DNA of 64,000 nucleotides, from the NCBI RefSeq assembly GCF_023715785.1, contig NZ_JAMBOX010000019.1:27921-91920 (forward strand), in the 5' to 3' direction. Origin of the DNA: Neobacillus niacini (GTDB lineage Bacteria > Bacillota > Bacilli > Bacillales > Cytobacillaceae). This document shows, in pieces, positions 35,389 to 43,484 of the stretch. Each line of letters starts with the position of its first letter. Position 1 is the first letter of the stretch. Both the position numbers and the translations under genes were made by a program. Below the pieces are notes generated by a model. That model was not told the origin of the DNA. It saw nothing but the letters and a program-made list of their open reading frames with translations, and ran no database searches.

Positions 35389-35696
35389 TACCATATTAAT
35401 TTTAAAGGAAGTTGTGAGGAATTTTACCACCTTCATTTGATAGATTAGTGACAATTGCTTGTAAAATTTGCGAAGAAATATTGGAGGATTTATTTATTGA
35501 AATTTTCCTTGCTCTGAAACGGGTTCCATGAAATAAACTGTAACCGTAAGATGCATTCTATAAGTTAAGCTTCTTATAGCAAAAGTTGATTTAGGATCGG
35601 CGTAACTGTGCATCCGGGCGTAACGGTAAATTTCAACTTTTGTCTACCAATGGTATATCTATTTACAATCTATAAATCATTTTCAACTACGAAAAT
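35389..35696. other. Intergenic region without recognised gene
   Basis: AT-rich, with a short direct GCGTAAC repeat near 35599 and 35618 (GGCGTAAC, GGGCGTAAC). No ORF with a ribosome site was found. Confidence 0.4.
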
Positions 35697-35732
35697 AAAA
35701 ACCGGGGCAAAATCCTATAGGATCCGCCCCTT
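35697..35732 (-). terminator. Terminator of the catDE-LLM operon
   Basis: On the minus strand GGGGC...GGATCC TATA GGAT...GCCCC stem, then GGTTTTTATTTT. Confidence 0.75.
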
Positions 35733-35757
35733 TGTTATGTCGGTTTCACTAAAAAGC

Positions 35758-36819
35758 TTATTTGCTTGTTTCCCTTCGAACAACTGGAGCAATTTCCGTT
35801 GCTAGCAATTCGATCCCTTTTGCTACATTTTTAAATGGTTGACCGCCTATATCCAACTGTGCAAGGAATCTTTGGTGCCCAAAGAGTTCGTATTGTTTGA
35901 GAATTTTTTCGATCACCTGCTGTGGACTCCCCACAAACAATGCCGTATCCGGACTAGTCATATGTTCAAAGTCTGCCCTTGACATTCTTGTGGCCATTCC
36001 ACGTTGACGGTTCACATATCCCCAGTAGTTGGAGTAATAAGGATAAAACTCGTCTTTTGCCTGCTGAGTTGTTTTAGCTAGATATGCATGGCCCGTTACT
36101 CCGACCTTTAACGTTTCTGGTGCATGGCCCGCGTTTATTCCAGTTTGACGATAAAAATCGACTAGCAGCTTAAAACGACTTGGATTTCCACCCAAAATAG
36201 CCAATGCCATTCCCACCCCAAATCTGCCGGCACGAACGGCACTCTCGGGCGTACCTCCCACTCCAATCCAAACTGGCAATTTTTCTTGTACCGGTCTCGG
36301 TGCAATTTCAGCATCCTTTAAAGAAGGACGGAACTTCCCCGACCACGTGACAGTCTCATTTTGGGTCAACTGTAATAGAAGGTCCATATGTTCTTCAAAC
36401 AATTCATTATAATCATTGGTACTATAACCGAAAAGGGGAAAGGATTCGATAAATGCGCCCCTGCCGGCCAGTATTTCGGCGCGGCCATCGGAAAGCAAAT
36501 CCAATGTTGCAAAATCCTCAAATAGACGAACGGGATCAAGCGTGCTTAAAACACTTGTTGTACTTGTTAATCGAATTCGTTTTGTCACTTGTGCAATCGC
36601 AGCCAATATGACTGCTGGAGAAGAAGAAGCGTAATCCAGACGATGGTGTTCTCCTACACCAAATACATCTAATCCAGCCTCATCAGCGAGTTTTGCGGCT
36701 TGAATGATTTCTTTTACTCTTTCCTTAGCCGTTAACATCCTTCCGGTAAGGGGGTCCGGACCAATGTCGGCAAGTGTGTAAATCCCAATTTCCATACCGG
36801 CACTTTCTTTAGAAGCCAT
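35758..36819 (-). CDS. LLM-class (luciferase-like) flavin-dependent oxidoreductase
   Basis: 353 residues, bacterial-luciferase-like TIM barrel. The marks are GVGEHHRLDYASSSPAVILA, TSTTSVLSTLDPVRLFEDFATLD (in part), DLLSDGRAEILAGRGAF, and PVWIGVGGTPESAVRAGRFG, the FMN/F420-contact blocks. GGAGG is nine bases before the ATG. It is third in a run with catE-like and catD-like genes, so a role in breakdown or detoxification of aromatic or quinone-type compounds is likely; the substrate is unknown. Confidence 0.87.
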   Translation of the reverse strand: MASKESAGMEIGIYTLADIGPDPLTGRMLTAKERVKEIIQAAKLADEAGLDVFGVGEHHRLDYASSSPAVILAAIAQVTKRIRLTSTTSVLSTLDPVRLFEDFATLDLLSDGRAEILAGRGAFIESFPLFGYSTNDYNELFEEHMDLLLQLTQNETVTWSGKFRPSLKDAEIAPRPVQEKLPVWIGVGGTPESAVRAGRFGVGMALAILGGNPSRFKLLVDFYRQTGINAGHAPETLKVGVTGHAYLAKTTQQAKDEFYPYYSNYWGYVNRQRGMATRMSRADFEHMTSPDTALFVGSPQQVIEKILKQYELFGHQRFLAQLDIGGQPFKNVAKGIELLATEIAPVVRRETSK

Positions 36820-36836
36820 TTCGGATACCTCCTATC

Positions 36837-37685
36837 CTATACAGCTAACTCTATTGCGTTTCCAGAAGGATCAAAGGTGATGAAACGGTTATTTTCCAAT
36901 ACCTTTGCACCAATCTGCTTCAAATTGGTTACTGTTTGGTTACGAACCTCTTCGTTATCAAAAATGAGTGTAAACGATTCAAGACCTACACTATTTTTGG
37001 CAGGAGGTGGAGCCCCTACTCCATTCCAAGTGTTGACCCCTACATGATGGTGATATTTTCCGTAGGAGAGGAATAAGGCCTGCTCCCCGAATCGATTGAC
37101 TACGTCCATTCCCAGTCCTTTTACATAAAATTCTTCTGTTTTCTTTAGTTCTGACACGTGTAAATGAATGTGGCCCATTACCGTTTCAGCAGGCATCCTT
37201 CGCCAAGGCCGATCCGGTGTAGCAAACTTAAGCAAAGTTTCAAAATCTAATGGATCTACTGCCATATCCACTTCATCGCCATGCCATTTCCATTCAGAAG
37301 GTGCCCGATCACGATATATTTCAATTTCATTCCCATCTGGATCGTGCAGGTACAAGGCTTCACTGACAAGATGATCAGAAGATCCAAAACGAATCCCATT
37401 GCCCACCAAATGAACCACGATATTGGCTAAAGCCGATTGGTCTGGCAATAGAATCGCAAAATGATATAACCCAGTAGTTCTTCCCTGTTTTGATATAACA
37501 TCCTCAGGTTGTTCCAGTGATAAAAAACTTGTTTTCCCATCAGCTGTCAGTTTTACCGTTGAGGTAGTTTGTTCTAAAATATCGAATCCCAGGATATTTT
37601 TATAAAATTCAATCGAACGTTGTAAATTTTCCACTTTAACTTTTACATGCCCTACAAAAGTTGTTGGTTTCTTGTGAAATTCCAT
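36837..37685 (-). CDS. catE: Catechol-2,3-dioxygenase-like VOC protein, CatE type
   Basis: 282 residues with two VOC (glyoxalase/bleomycin-resistance) modules, the extradiol dioxygenase layout. The start HKKPTTFVGHVKVKVENLQRS and the second-module block VMGHIHLHVSELKKTEEFY carry a metal-binding His; YHHHVGVNTW supplies the second His and GNAIELAV at the C-terminus the Glu ligand. B. subtilis CatE (285 residues) is encoded with CatD (a DoxX protein) and protects against catechol and thiol-reactive quinones; the gene order is the same here. Confidence 0.85.
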   Translation of the reverse strand: MEFHKKPTTFVGHVKVKVENLQRSIEFYKNILGFDILEQTTSTVKLTADGKTSFLSLEQPEDVISKQGRTTGLYHFAILLPDQSALANIVVHLVGNGIRFGSSDHLVSEALYLHDPDGNEIEIYRDRAPSEWKWHGDEVDMAVDPLDFETLLKFATPDRPWRRMPAETVMGHIHLHVSELKKTEEFYVKGLGMDVVNRFGEQALFLSYGKYHHHVGVNTWNGVGAPPPAKNSVGLESFTLIFDNEEVRNQTVTNLKQIGAKVLENNRFITFDPSGNAIELAV

Positions 37686-37709
37686 AGGTAACCCTCCAAG
37701 ATTATTTTT

Positions 37710-38105
37710 TTATGATTGAAAAAACTTATGGTCTAATGACATCCTTGATTTCTCAGCAAATACAAAATAAATGGATACTGCTAATAATACAAGTTCAAAT
37801 TCATATCCTGCCATTTGTCCATTGCCTAGAAAACCAAGTGAAAGTTTTACAGTAAAAATAGCACCTATCATAATTAATGCAAAAACAGTAGTAACAATTC
37901 GTGTTCCCAATCCCAAAATTATTGCAAACCCAACTATTAATTCTATTACCGCTACAACATAGGCAATAAAGCCCGGAATCCCTAGACTATCAAAAAAGCC
38001 GACTATATTCGCAATACCACCTTGAAATTTGGAAAATCCATGTATAAAGAATGTAAGATCTAATACCACTCTTAATATAACGTTCCCAATTCCGTTTTTA
38101 TTCAT
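37710..38105 (-). CDS. catD: DoxX-family membrane protein, CatD type
   Basis: The ATG at 38105, eight bases after GAGGA, gives 131 residues with four membrane segments. ILRVVLDLTFFIHGFSKFQGG and PGFIAYVVAVIELIVGFAIIL (in part) are typical of DoxX. CatD of B. subtilis is of this size and is co-transcribed with the catechol dioxygenase catE. It is the first gene of the operon, behind a consensus promoter with an inverted repeat just downstream of the -10. Confidence 0.85.
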   Translation of the reverse strand: MNKNGIGNVILRVVLDLTFFIHGFSKFQGGIANIVGFFDSLGIPGFIAYVVAVIELIVGFAIILGLGTRIVTTVFALIMIGAIFTVKLSLGFLGNGQMAGYEFELVLLAVSIYFVFAEKSRMSLDHKFFQS

Positions 38106-38123
38106 TTGTATTGTCCTCAATCT

Positions 38124-38170
38124 AGTTACTTTATGTAAGTTAGTATATTTTTATAATTAAGTAGTGTCAA
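38124..38170 (-). promoter_or_regulatory. catDE promoter with operator-like inverted repeat
   Basis: On the minus strand TTGACA (38170-38165), 17-base spacer, TATACT (38147-38142). Immediately downstream lies ACTTAC ATAAA GTAACT (38140-38124), an inverted repeat placed where a repressor would cover the start point. In B. subtilis catDE is repressed by HxlR-type regulators CatR and YodB; matching this site to them is inference. Confidence 0.65.
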
Positions 38171-38265
38171 GTAATTTTAATTTGTATTATAGTGAATCGA
38201 ACTATAGTTTTCCTATATGGAGAGAATAGATTGAATTACGGTGGAAAATTCAACAAAAAGGGTAT

Positions 38266-38301
38266 TTTAAAAAAGAAAAACTGGATTCGGATTGGATCCA
38301 G
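38266..38301 (-). terminator. Terminator of the ROK regulator gene
   Basis: On the minus strand CTGGAT...ATCCAG (with further inner pairing) followed by TTTTTCTTTTTT. Confidence 0.8.
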
Positions 38302-38341
38302 CTAGAGTTCATATTGTAATTACTTTCTGTTGGTTAATGCA

Positions 38342-39361
38342 TTATTCATTGATCATAAGATCAAGCCCAAGCCTTTGTAATCCATATAAATAATCTTGTT
38401 TCCAATCACTTTCAGTAAGTTTTGGGAGATGTTCTGAAGGGATGTACTTTGAGCTGCCTATAGTAATTTTGTTTAATATCTCTTTATCCATTTCATCACT
38501 ACAAAAAATGATGATATAAGGGTTAATGATAGCTACAAAAGTAGCCACTAACCTACTGATTGCATCAATATGATAATCCTCAGAGATAGTTTTCTTATTA
38601 AGCCTGCTTCCATTTTCTAACGCCTGTCCAAAATTTCGTTCATTATACTGGGGAACGAATGAAACCTCTCCCGCAAAAAATGTACTTCCTCGTACCACAT
38701 CTCCATTTATCATAAATCCTGCTCCTGGTCCGTTTTGACCGAAATATAAATATATTAGGGATTGATTATCCTTAGTCCCCTTACTATGCTTAAACCCAAG
38801 AACGGCAGCATTCATATCGTTCTCTACTACTACAGGTATAGAAAAATAATTCTCATAATATCCTTTTAAATCAAAATTCTGAAACTGCTCGTATCCCGGC
38901 ATATAAAAAATTCGACCATTATCAACCGAACCTGGAACCCCGATTGCTATAGAACGGATCTTTGAATCATTTGTAGTAATTATTTTCTCGATTAACTTAG
39001 TTAATAAATTTATACCATTATCTATTAATACAGTTGGCGCCTTTCCTTGTTCCATTACTTCTCCCACACAATTAAAAATTGTATAATTGGTCTCTGAACT
39101 TTCTAAAAAAATAGCAAGGCCAAGCATATGTTCAGGGTTATACGCATATCTTTTTGCTCTTCTTCCGCCACTAGATTCATCTAAACCAACTGAAATAATT
39201 TCTCCATCCTTCTCCATCTGTGCTAGAAACTTACTTATTGTTGGAAAACTAACTTCTAATTTATCGCTTAGCTCCACTTTTGTTGCACTTCCAAGTTCTA
39301 AAAGAGATTTACGAATACTAGAAAGGATTACCTTCCTCAATGATTTTGGAGTAGTATTCAC
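38342..39361 (-). CDS. ROK-family transcriptional regulator
   Basis: The GTG at 39361 after AGGTGG gives 339 residues. The N-terminal winged helix-turn-helix (SATKVELSDKLEVSFPTISK) is followed by a ROK domain with IAIGVPGSV, VVENDMNAAVLG and a glycine-rich GQNGPGAGFMINGDVV. The zinc-binding CxCGxxGCxE motif of ROK kinases is absent, so it is a regulator rather than a kinase. ROK regulators usually respond to sugars, yet no sugar genes are near. It is divergent from the FMN reductase gene. Confidence 0.82.
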   Translation of the reverse strand: MNTTPKSLRKVILSSIRKSLLELGSATKVELSDKLEVSFPTISKFLAQMEKDGEIISVGLDESSGGRRAKRYAYNPEHMLGLAIFLESSETNYTIFNCVGEVMEQGKAPTVLIDNGINLLTKLIEKIITTNDSKIRSIAIGVPGSVDNGRIFYMPGYEQFQNFDLKGYYENYFSIPVVVENDMNAAVLGFKHSKGTKDNQSLIYLYFGQNGPGAGFMINGDVVRGSTFFAGEVSFVPQYNERNFGQALENGSRLNKKTISEDYHIDAISRLVATFVAIINPYIIIFCSDEMDKEILNKITIGSSKYIPSEHLPKLTESDWKQDYLYGLQRLGLDLMINE

Positions 39362-39385
39362 AAATGTCACCACCTATTAAAATAG

Positions 39386-39443
39386 ACTTATTAAAGTTCT
39401 TAAATAAGTGTCGAATAAAACATATTAAATTCCTTTAATAAGT
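39386..39443. promoter_or_regulatory. ACTTATT half-site cluster upstream of ROK gene
   Basis: ACTTATT (39386-39392) and AATAAGT (39403-39409) form an inverted repeat, and a further AATAAGT is at 39437-39443, just upstream of the ROK start. A possible self-operator. Confidence 0.35.
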
Positions 39444-40030
39444 GATGTTGATAATATATCATATAAAATTACGGAAAACAATTGGGAATACAAATTACGA
39501 TTGGAGCTAGTATCTCGCTATTATTTATAACAGCAATTTGAATATTATTCTGTTTAACAGTATATATTTTCATAAGAATACTCCATTTTGACAATCAGGT
39601 TTATTGCACGATAATTTCTTATTTTGATTTATCAAACTGGCACATTATTAATATCGAGTTCCCACACACCTCCTTTTCTTGCTCAACTTTTGGCCACACC
39701 CGTCTTTCAATTTCTTCCCTCTCTGAGGATAATAACTCCAGATACAACATTTCCTTCGATTCGAAAAATACATAGAAACTGCTTTTGCTATGGACACTGC
39801 AGATGTTATTTCTTCAATTCATGTATTTTTTAACCCCTTTGCAATAAAGCATTGATGGGCCGTTCTCAACAAATCTTGTCTAATTTTTCGAAATGATAAA
39901 TTCCTTAAAATGTCATTAAAATGCTAACTCACCTTACTACTATGCCCCCAATTATTTTCGATAACAGCATTTCCTTTTTTGATTGTGAGTAATTTTACGT
40001 TTTAAGTTAAAGCATTTCGTTTGCCAATTT
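39444..40030. other. Long AT-rich intergenic region
   Basis: Nearly 600 bases without a credible gene; the longest open frames lack ribosome sites and similarity to anything I know. It may hold decayed sequence. Confidence 0.4.
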
Positions 40031-40083
40031 ATCTCGAATTCAATATAATTATCTTGAACTCAAGATAATATTGAATTCAAAAT
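40031..40083 (+). promoter_or_regulatory. Three MhqR-like operator palindromes
   Basis: ATCTCGAATTCAATAT (40031), ATCTTGAACTCAAGAT (40051, perfect palindrome) and ATATTGAATTCAAAAT (40068) lie head to tail just upstream of the FMN reductase start. They fit the consensus tATCTcgaAtTCgAGATa that I recall for the MarR-type quinone sensor MhqR of B. subtilis. Confidence 0.65.
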
Positions 40084-40098
40084 AAAATATAAGGATGG

Positions 40099-40656
40099 AT
40101 GAGTAGTATGACGAAAGTTGGCATTATCGTTGGTAGTCTTCGTAAAAATTCTTTTTCAAAACAAGTTGCTAATAATGTAGCACCTTTATTCCCAGAGGGA
40201 TATGTAACAGAGTTTGTTGAAATTGGCAACCTACCATTATTTAACCAAGATTTTGAAGGAGACCTAGGAACTCCTGCAGAATATACTGCATTCCGCAATA
40301 CAATCAAAGAATTAGACGCAGTATTATTTGTAACACCTGAATATAACCGTTCGATCCCTGCTGTATTAAAAAATGCACTTGATGTAGCATCTCGCCCTTA
40401 TGGAGAAAGTGTTTGGAATGGAAAGCCTGCAGCAATCATTAGCCAATCTCCAGGTGCGCTTGCAGGATTCGGTTCAAACCATCACTTGCGTCAGGTACTT
40501 TCATTTTTAAATATGCCCGTTGTTCAACAACCGGAAGCATATATTGGTTCTGTACATGAATTATTAGATGAAAATGGTAAGCTGAATGAAGGAACAGTAG
40601 AATTCCTACAAGGTTTCGTTAATGAATTCGTTGAATTAATCAAGAAATATCATTAA
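40099..40656 (+). CDS. NAD(P)H-dependent FMN reductase (quinone/azo/chromate reductase type)
   Basis: 185 residues from the ATG at 40099; an alternative ATG at 40108 gives 182 and the AAGG upstream does not clearly decide. The flavodoxin-like FMN_red fold is marked by GIIVGSLRKNSFSKQVAN (phosphate loop), FVTPEYNRSIPAVLKNALD (the conserved PEYN motif) and SPGALAGFGSNHHLRQ. These enzymes carry out two-electron reduction of quinones, azo dyes or chromate. Three MhqR-like boxes upstream point to induction by quinones or electrophiles. Confidence 0.88.
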   Translation: MSSMTKVGIIVGSLRKNSFSKQVANNVAPLFPEGYVTEFVEIGNLPLFNQDFEGDLGTPAEYTAFRNTIKELDAVLFVTPEYNRSIPAVLKNALDVASRPYGESVWNGKPAAIISQSPGALAGFGSNHHLRQVLSFLNMPVVQQPEAYIGSVHELLDENGKLNEGTVEFLQGFVNEFVELIKKYH

Positions 40657-40710
40657 GTTATAGAAAGTTGGAGTGCTGTGCAGACACACCTGCCAAAACT
40701 CCAAAAAGAA

Positions 40711-40745
40711 AAGCTGGACCCGTATTGGATCCAGCTTGATTGTTT
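40711..40745 (+). terminator. Possible terminator of FMN reductase gene
   Basis: AAGCTGGA...TCCAGCTT stem with an 11-base loop, followed by GATTGTTT; the T-run is weak. Confidence 0.5.
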
Positions 40746-41696
40746 GCTATTGAATCGGACCGAAAGTGACCCGATTGATCTTGAATCCGCTGCTGCTTCC
40801 TTGCCGTTTCTCTTTTGCCTCGGTATCAACTATTTTGCGGTGGGCACCGACTTTTTAGCAGAGAAACCGAGAAAGTAGCAGGAAGACACATGTTAAAGTA
40901 GAATAAAGTTTGCAGAAGCGAGGAAGCACGTTCAGCCCTTGCCAAATCTGACTTCAATGGGATTATCCAGATTATTCCTTGAGAATAAAGTTTGCTCAAA
41001 GATTTGCCCGTTTTCTGCCGAAAATGAACTCGATAAATAAAAATGATAAGAATAAAGTTTACTTAACCATAGTGGAGAGATCACCATACTAGAGGAGTGG
41101 CCAAAGCCCAATTAAGGCACCTAACGGTGCCCCCTGTACCATAACCGATTCTTGCCTCTAATGAGGTGCCTATGCAATTGTATTTTTTATATTTGTTGGA
41201 ATTGCCGAAATTGGTAGAGTGGGATCTAATTTGGCTATTGTTTAAGAAAAGTAAGCCATTTTGTTTCTGGCATTTAAATGATGTAGGTTTTGGCAGGATA
41301 GTTATTAATCTTTATGAATCTTTTTTCAAAGATAAAATGTATAGGTGTTAATTTTTATACAGACTTTGTTACGCTGCGCTTATTGAACAAACGGGCCATT
41401 TAATTGAATAAGAATCTCTAGCAAAATTGGATAAACTATATAGGGAGTTGAATAGGGATGCTACGACGAGGGAAGAAAATGATTCTTGGTTAAAACGATC
41501 TTGCACAGTCTATAGTAATAATGATTGGCGGTGACTTGGTGGCTGTCATACATCAATTCGGCTCAGGTGACCAAAGCAAGAAGGTAACGGTTGCCTGAGA
41601 TGAAAATTAATATTTTAGAAAGTGGGTGGCCTATTATGTCACGATGATTTACTATCAATGGGGGCAAAAAGAACCCTCATTGATAGTAGTTGAACT
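40746..41696. other. Gene-poor region with short repeats and decayed sequence
   Basis: About 950 bases with no supported gene. AATAAAGTTTGC or close variants occur at 40902, 40984 and 41051. A hairpin GGCACC TAAC GGTGCC is at 41118-41133. Around 41510-41600 a frame reads MIGGDLVAVIHQFGSGDQS before stopping, which looks like a gene remnant. Confidence 0.4.
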
Positions 41697-42461
41697 TTAC
41701 GCTAGCATTCCACCTGATACATTCAACGATGTTCCTGTAATAGCGTTTGCTCCTTCTGAGGCTAAAAATACTGCAGTCGCTCCTACTTCAAACGGTTCAA
41801 GCAGACGTTTCATGGGCTGTTTACCTAGAATATGTTTTTCCATTGCTTCTTGTTCAGAAGTACCATCTTCTGCAGCAAGTTTGGCAATTTGATTTTCGAT
41901 TAATTGTGTTCGAACCGGACCGGGCATAATGGTATTAGCTGTAATACCAGTTTGTGCATTCTCTAATGCAACGGTTTTCGTAAAGCCTTCGACACCAAAT
42001 TTGGCTGCCACATAAGCTGACTTAAATGGATCCGCAATTTGGCCATGAGTTGAAGAAATATTTATAATCCGACCTTTATTTTTGGCTTTAAAGATAGGTA
42101 GTGTATATTTCGTCATTAAGAAAGTTCCTGTTAAAATAACCCTTAGCAATTGATTCCATTTATCTAATGGGAAATCCTCAACAGTTGAAATATATTGTAA
42201 ACCTGCATTGTTGACAACCACATCCACCGTGCCTTTTTCGGCAACTACTTGTTCAACAAATCTTTTAATATCCTCTTCTAGTGTTAAATCAACTTTGTAG
42301 CCTTTTGCATTTCCCAGTTGAGCTGCGGCCTTTTCTGCAGCTTCCACTTTAATATCTGCTATGGCAACCCAGTCTCCATTCTCAACAAATGCTTTTGCAA
42401 TAGCAAAACCGATACCTTGAGCAGCACCAGTAACGATCACGATACGTTCTTTTTTCTCCAT
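41697..42461 (-). CDS. Short-chain dehydrogenase, 3-hydroxybutyrate dehydrogenase-like
   Basis: The ATG at 42461 follows GAGGAGGG and gives 254 residues. Classical SDR marks are TGAAQGIG (NAD site), NNAG, the catalytic Ser in NISSTHG, and Y-x-x-x-K in SAYVAAKFG. PGPVRTQLIENQI after the active site and the overall pattern resemble 3-hydroxybutyrate dehydrogenases. It is last in a four-gene run with aconitase X subunits and a lipocalin-like protein, so the natural substrate may be an intermediate of that pathway instead. Confidence 0.85.
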   Translation of the reverse strand: MEKKERIVIVTGAAQGIGFAIAKAFVENGDWVAIADIKVEAAEKAAAQLGNAKGYKVDLTLEEDIKRFVEQVVAEKGTVDVVVNNAGLQYISTVEDFPLDKWNQLLRVILTGTFLMTKYTLPIFKAKNKGRIINISSTHGQIADPFKSAYVAAKFGVEGFTKTVALENAQTGITANTIMPGPVRTQLIENQIAKLAAEDGTSEQEAMEKHILGKQPMKRLLEPFEVGATAVFLASEGANAITGTSLNVSGGMLA

Positions 42462-42511
42462 TTTTGAATGACCCTCCTCAATAAACATCCGCTTATTGTT
42501 CGTAATAAAAA

Positions 42512-42931
42512 CTACTTAACACGCTTCCAAACAAGTTTCTGATTTGGATTTAAACCATTGTATATACTTAGGATATCTCCTTCAATGGAACCTACACGTG
42601 GCTGTTGTTGACCTAGCCAAGTAGGATTCATACTGACTTCCATATGATGCGTTAAGGTGCTTGTTTCTTCATTAACTTCAAATTTTCCTGCGTATGCTAA
42701 GTATCCAAATGCTGCTTCAGCCATTTCATCCTTCGTTCCTTCATGTAAATCACCTGATACATAGGCTGGACGTCCATGTCGCATAAGTTGTGCGGACATA
42801 TAACCTTCTGGATGATACATAATAAATCCTGTAGCATCTTTTCCTAAAGGATAGATGACATTTCCTTCCTCATCTTGTGATTGATACGAAACCAAAGACC
42901 ATACACCTACTACTTGTTCTCTTAATGTCAT
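42512..42931 (-). CDS. Lipocalin-like domain protein
   Basis: A 139-residue protein with the Lipocalin_5-type pattern: VVGVWSLVSYQSQDEEGNVIYPLG at the start, then GFIMYHPEGYMSAQLMR (in part), FGYLAYAGKFEV and a C-terminal LVWKRV strand. This small beta-barrel family is found beside dehydrogenases and in secondary metabolism, where members may bind small hydrophobic ligands or isomerise them. No catalytic residue can be named. It lies between the aconitase X genes and the SDR gene. Confidence 0.72.
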   Translation of the reverse strand: MTLREQVVGVWSLVSYQSQDEEGNVIYPLGKDATGFIMYHPEGYMSAQLMRHGRPAYVSGDLHEGTKDEMAEAAFGYLAYAGKFEVNEETSTLTHHMEVSMNPTWLGQQQPRVGSIEGDILSIYNGLNPNQKLVWKRVK

Positions 42932-43036
42932 ATAAATGCATCTCCTTTTTCATAAACCTTATTAACTAATTGTGATTCAGAAAAATACAAATAGGAACTA
43001 TTTCATACACGCTATTAGCTCCCATATTGAATCATC

Positions 43037-43471
43037 TTAGTGAACGATCACTGTGCCATCCTCTATAATTTCAATTTTTTGTCCATCTTGTACAGCTTCT
43101 AAAAATTCATCACCCAGTTGGTCAATCGCTACAATCTTCTTATCATTCCAAACCTCTGCCAGAATGATTCCTGCTGCAGAAATAGAGTCAATATGATCTG
43201 CATAAAGCATAGCCGCAGGACCAATTCCAACATCTGCCGCACATTGGAGAATCATACCTCCTGTTGTTGAACCGATTGTTTTTGGAAGACAGATAATTTT
43301 ACCACCGACATCTTTTTGATATAAATCTTTATTATTTTGGTCATTACAGATGGAACTTCCAGTTGTTAAACCTCTAAAATAAGTTGCTAATGTATTAAAA
43401 CCTTGACGGGAAACAACGCTTTCTCCAGTTAGATTTCCACCAAGCACTACTCTTCCTTTAAAAGTCTTCAT
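43037..43471 (-). CDS. Aconitase X swivel-domain (small) subunit
   Basis: 144 residues, DUF126-type. FKGRVVLGGNLTGESVVS and CLPKTIGSTTGGMILQ are the recognisable blocks. The Ser/Thr-rich GSTTGG loop is the substrate-phosphate or carboxylate loop of the AcnX small subunit. It starts 13 bases after the large subunit gene. In bacteria two-chain AcnX enzymes are known as cis-3-hydroxy-L-proline dehydratases; archaeal ones dehydrate mevalonate 5-phosphate. Confidence 0.85.
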   Translation of the reverse strand: MKTFKGRVVLGGNLTGESVVSRQGFNTLATYFRGLTTGSSICNDQNNKDLYQKDVGGKIICLPKTIGSTTGGMILQCAADVGIGPAAMLYADHIDSISAAGIILAEVWNDKKIVAIDQLGDEFLEAVQDGQKIEIIEDGTVIVH

Positions 43472-43484
43472 TCTAGATTCCTCC

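Noticed and set aside
39624..39833. 69-codon open frame in the long gap upstream of the FMN reductase
   Set aside because: No ribosome site, low-complexity residue content and no recognisable motif.
41166..41351. 61-codon open frame in the gene-poor region
   Set aside because: No convincing ribosome site or family resemblance; probably chance in AT-rich DNA.
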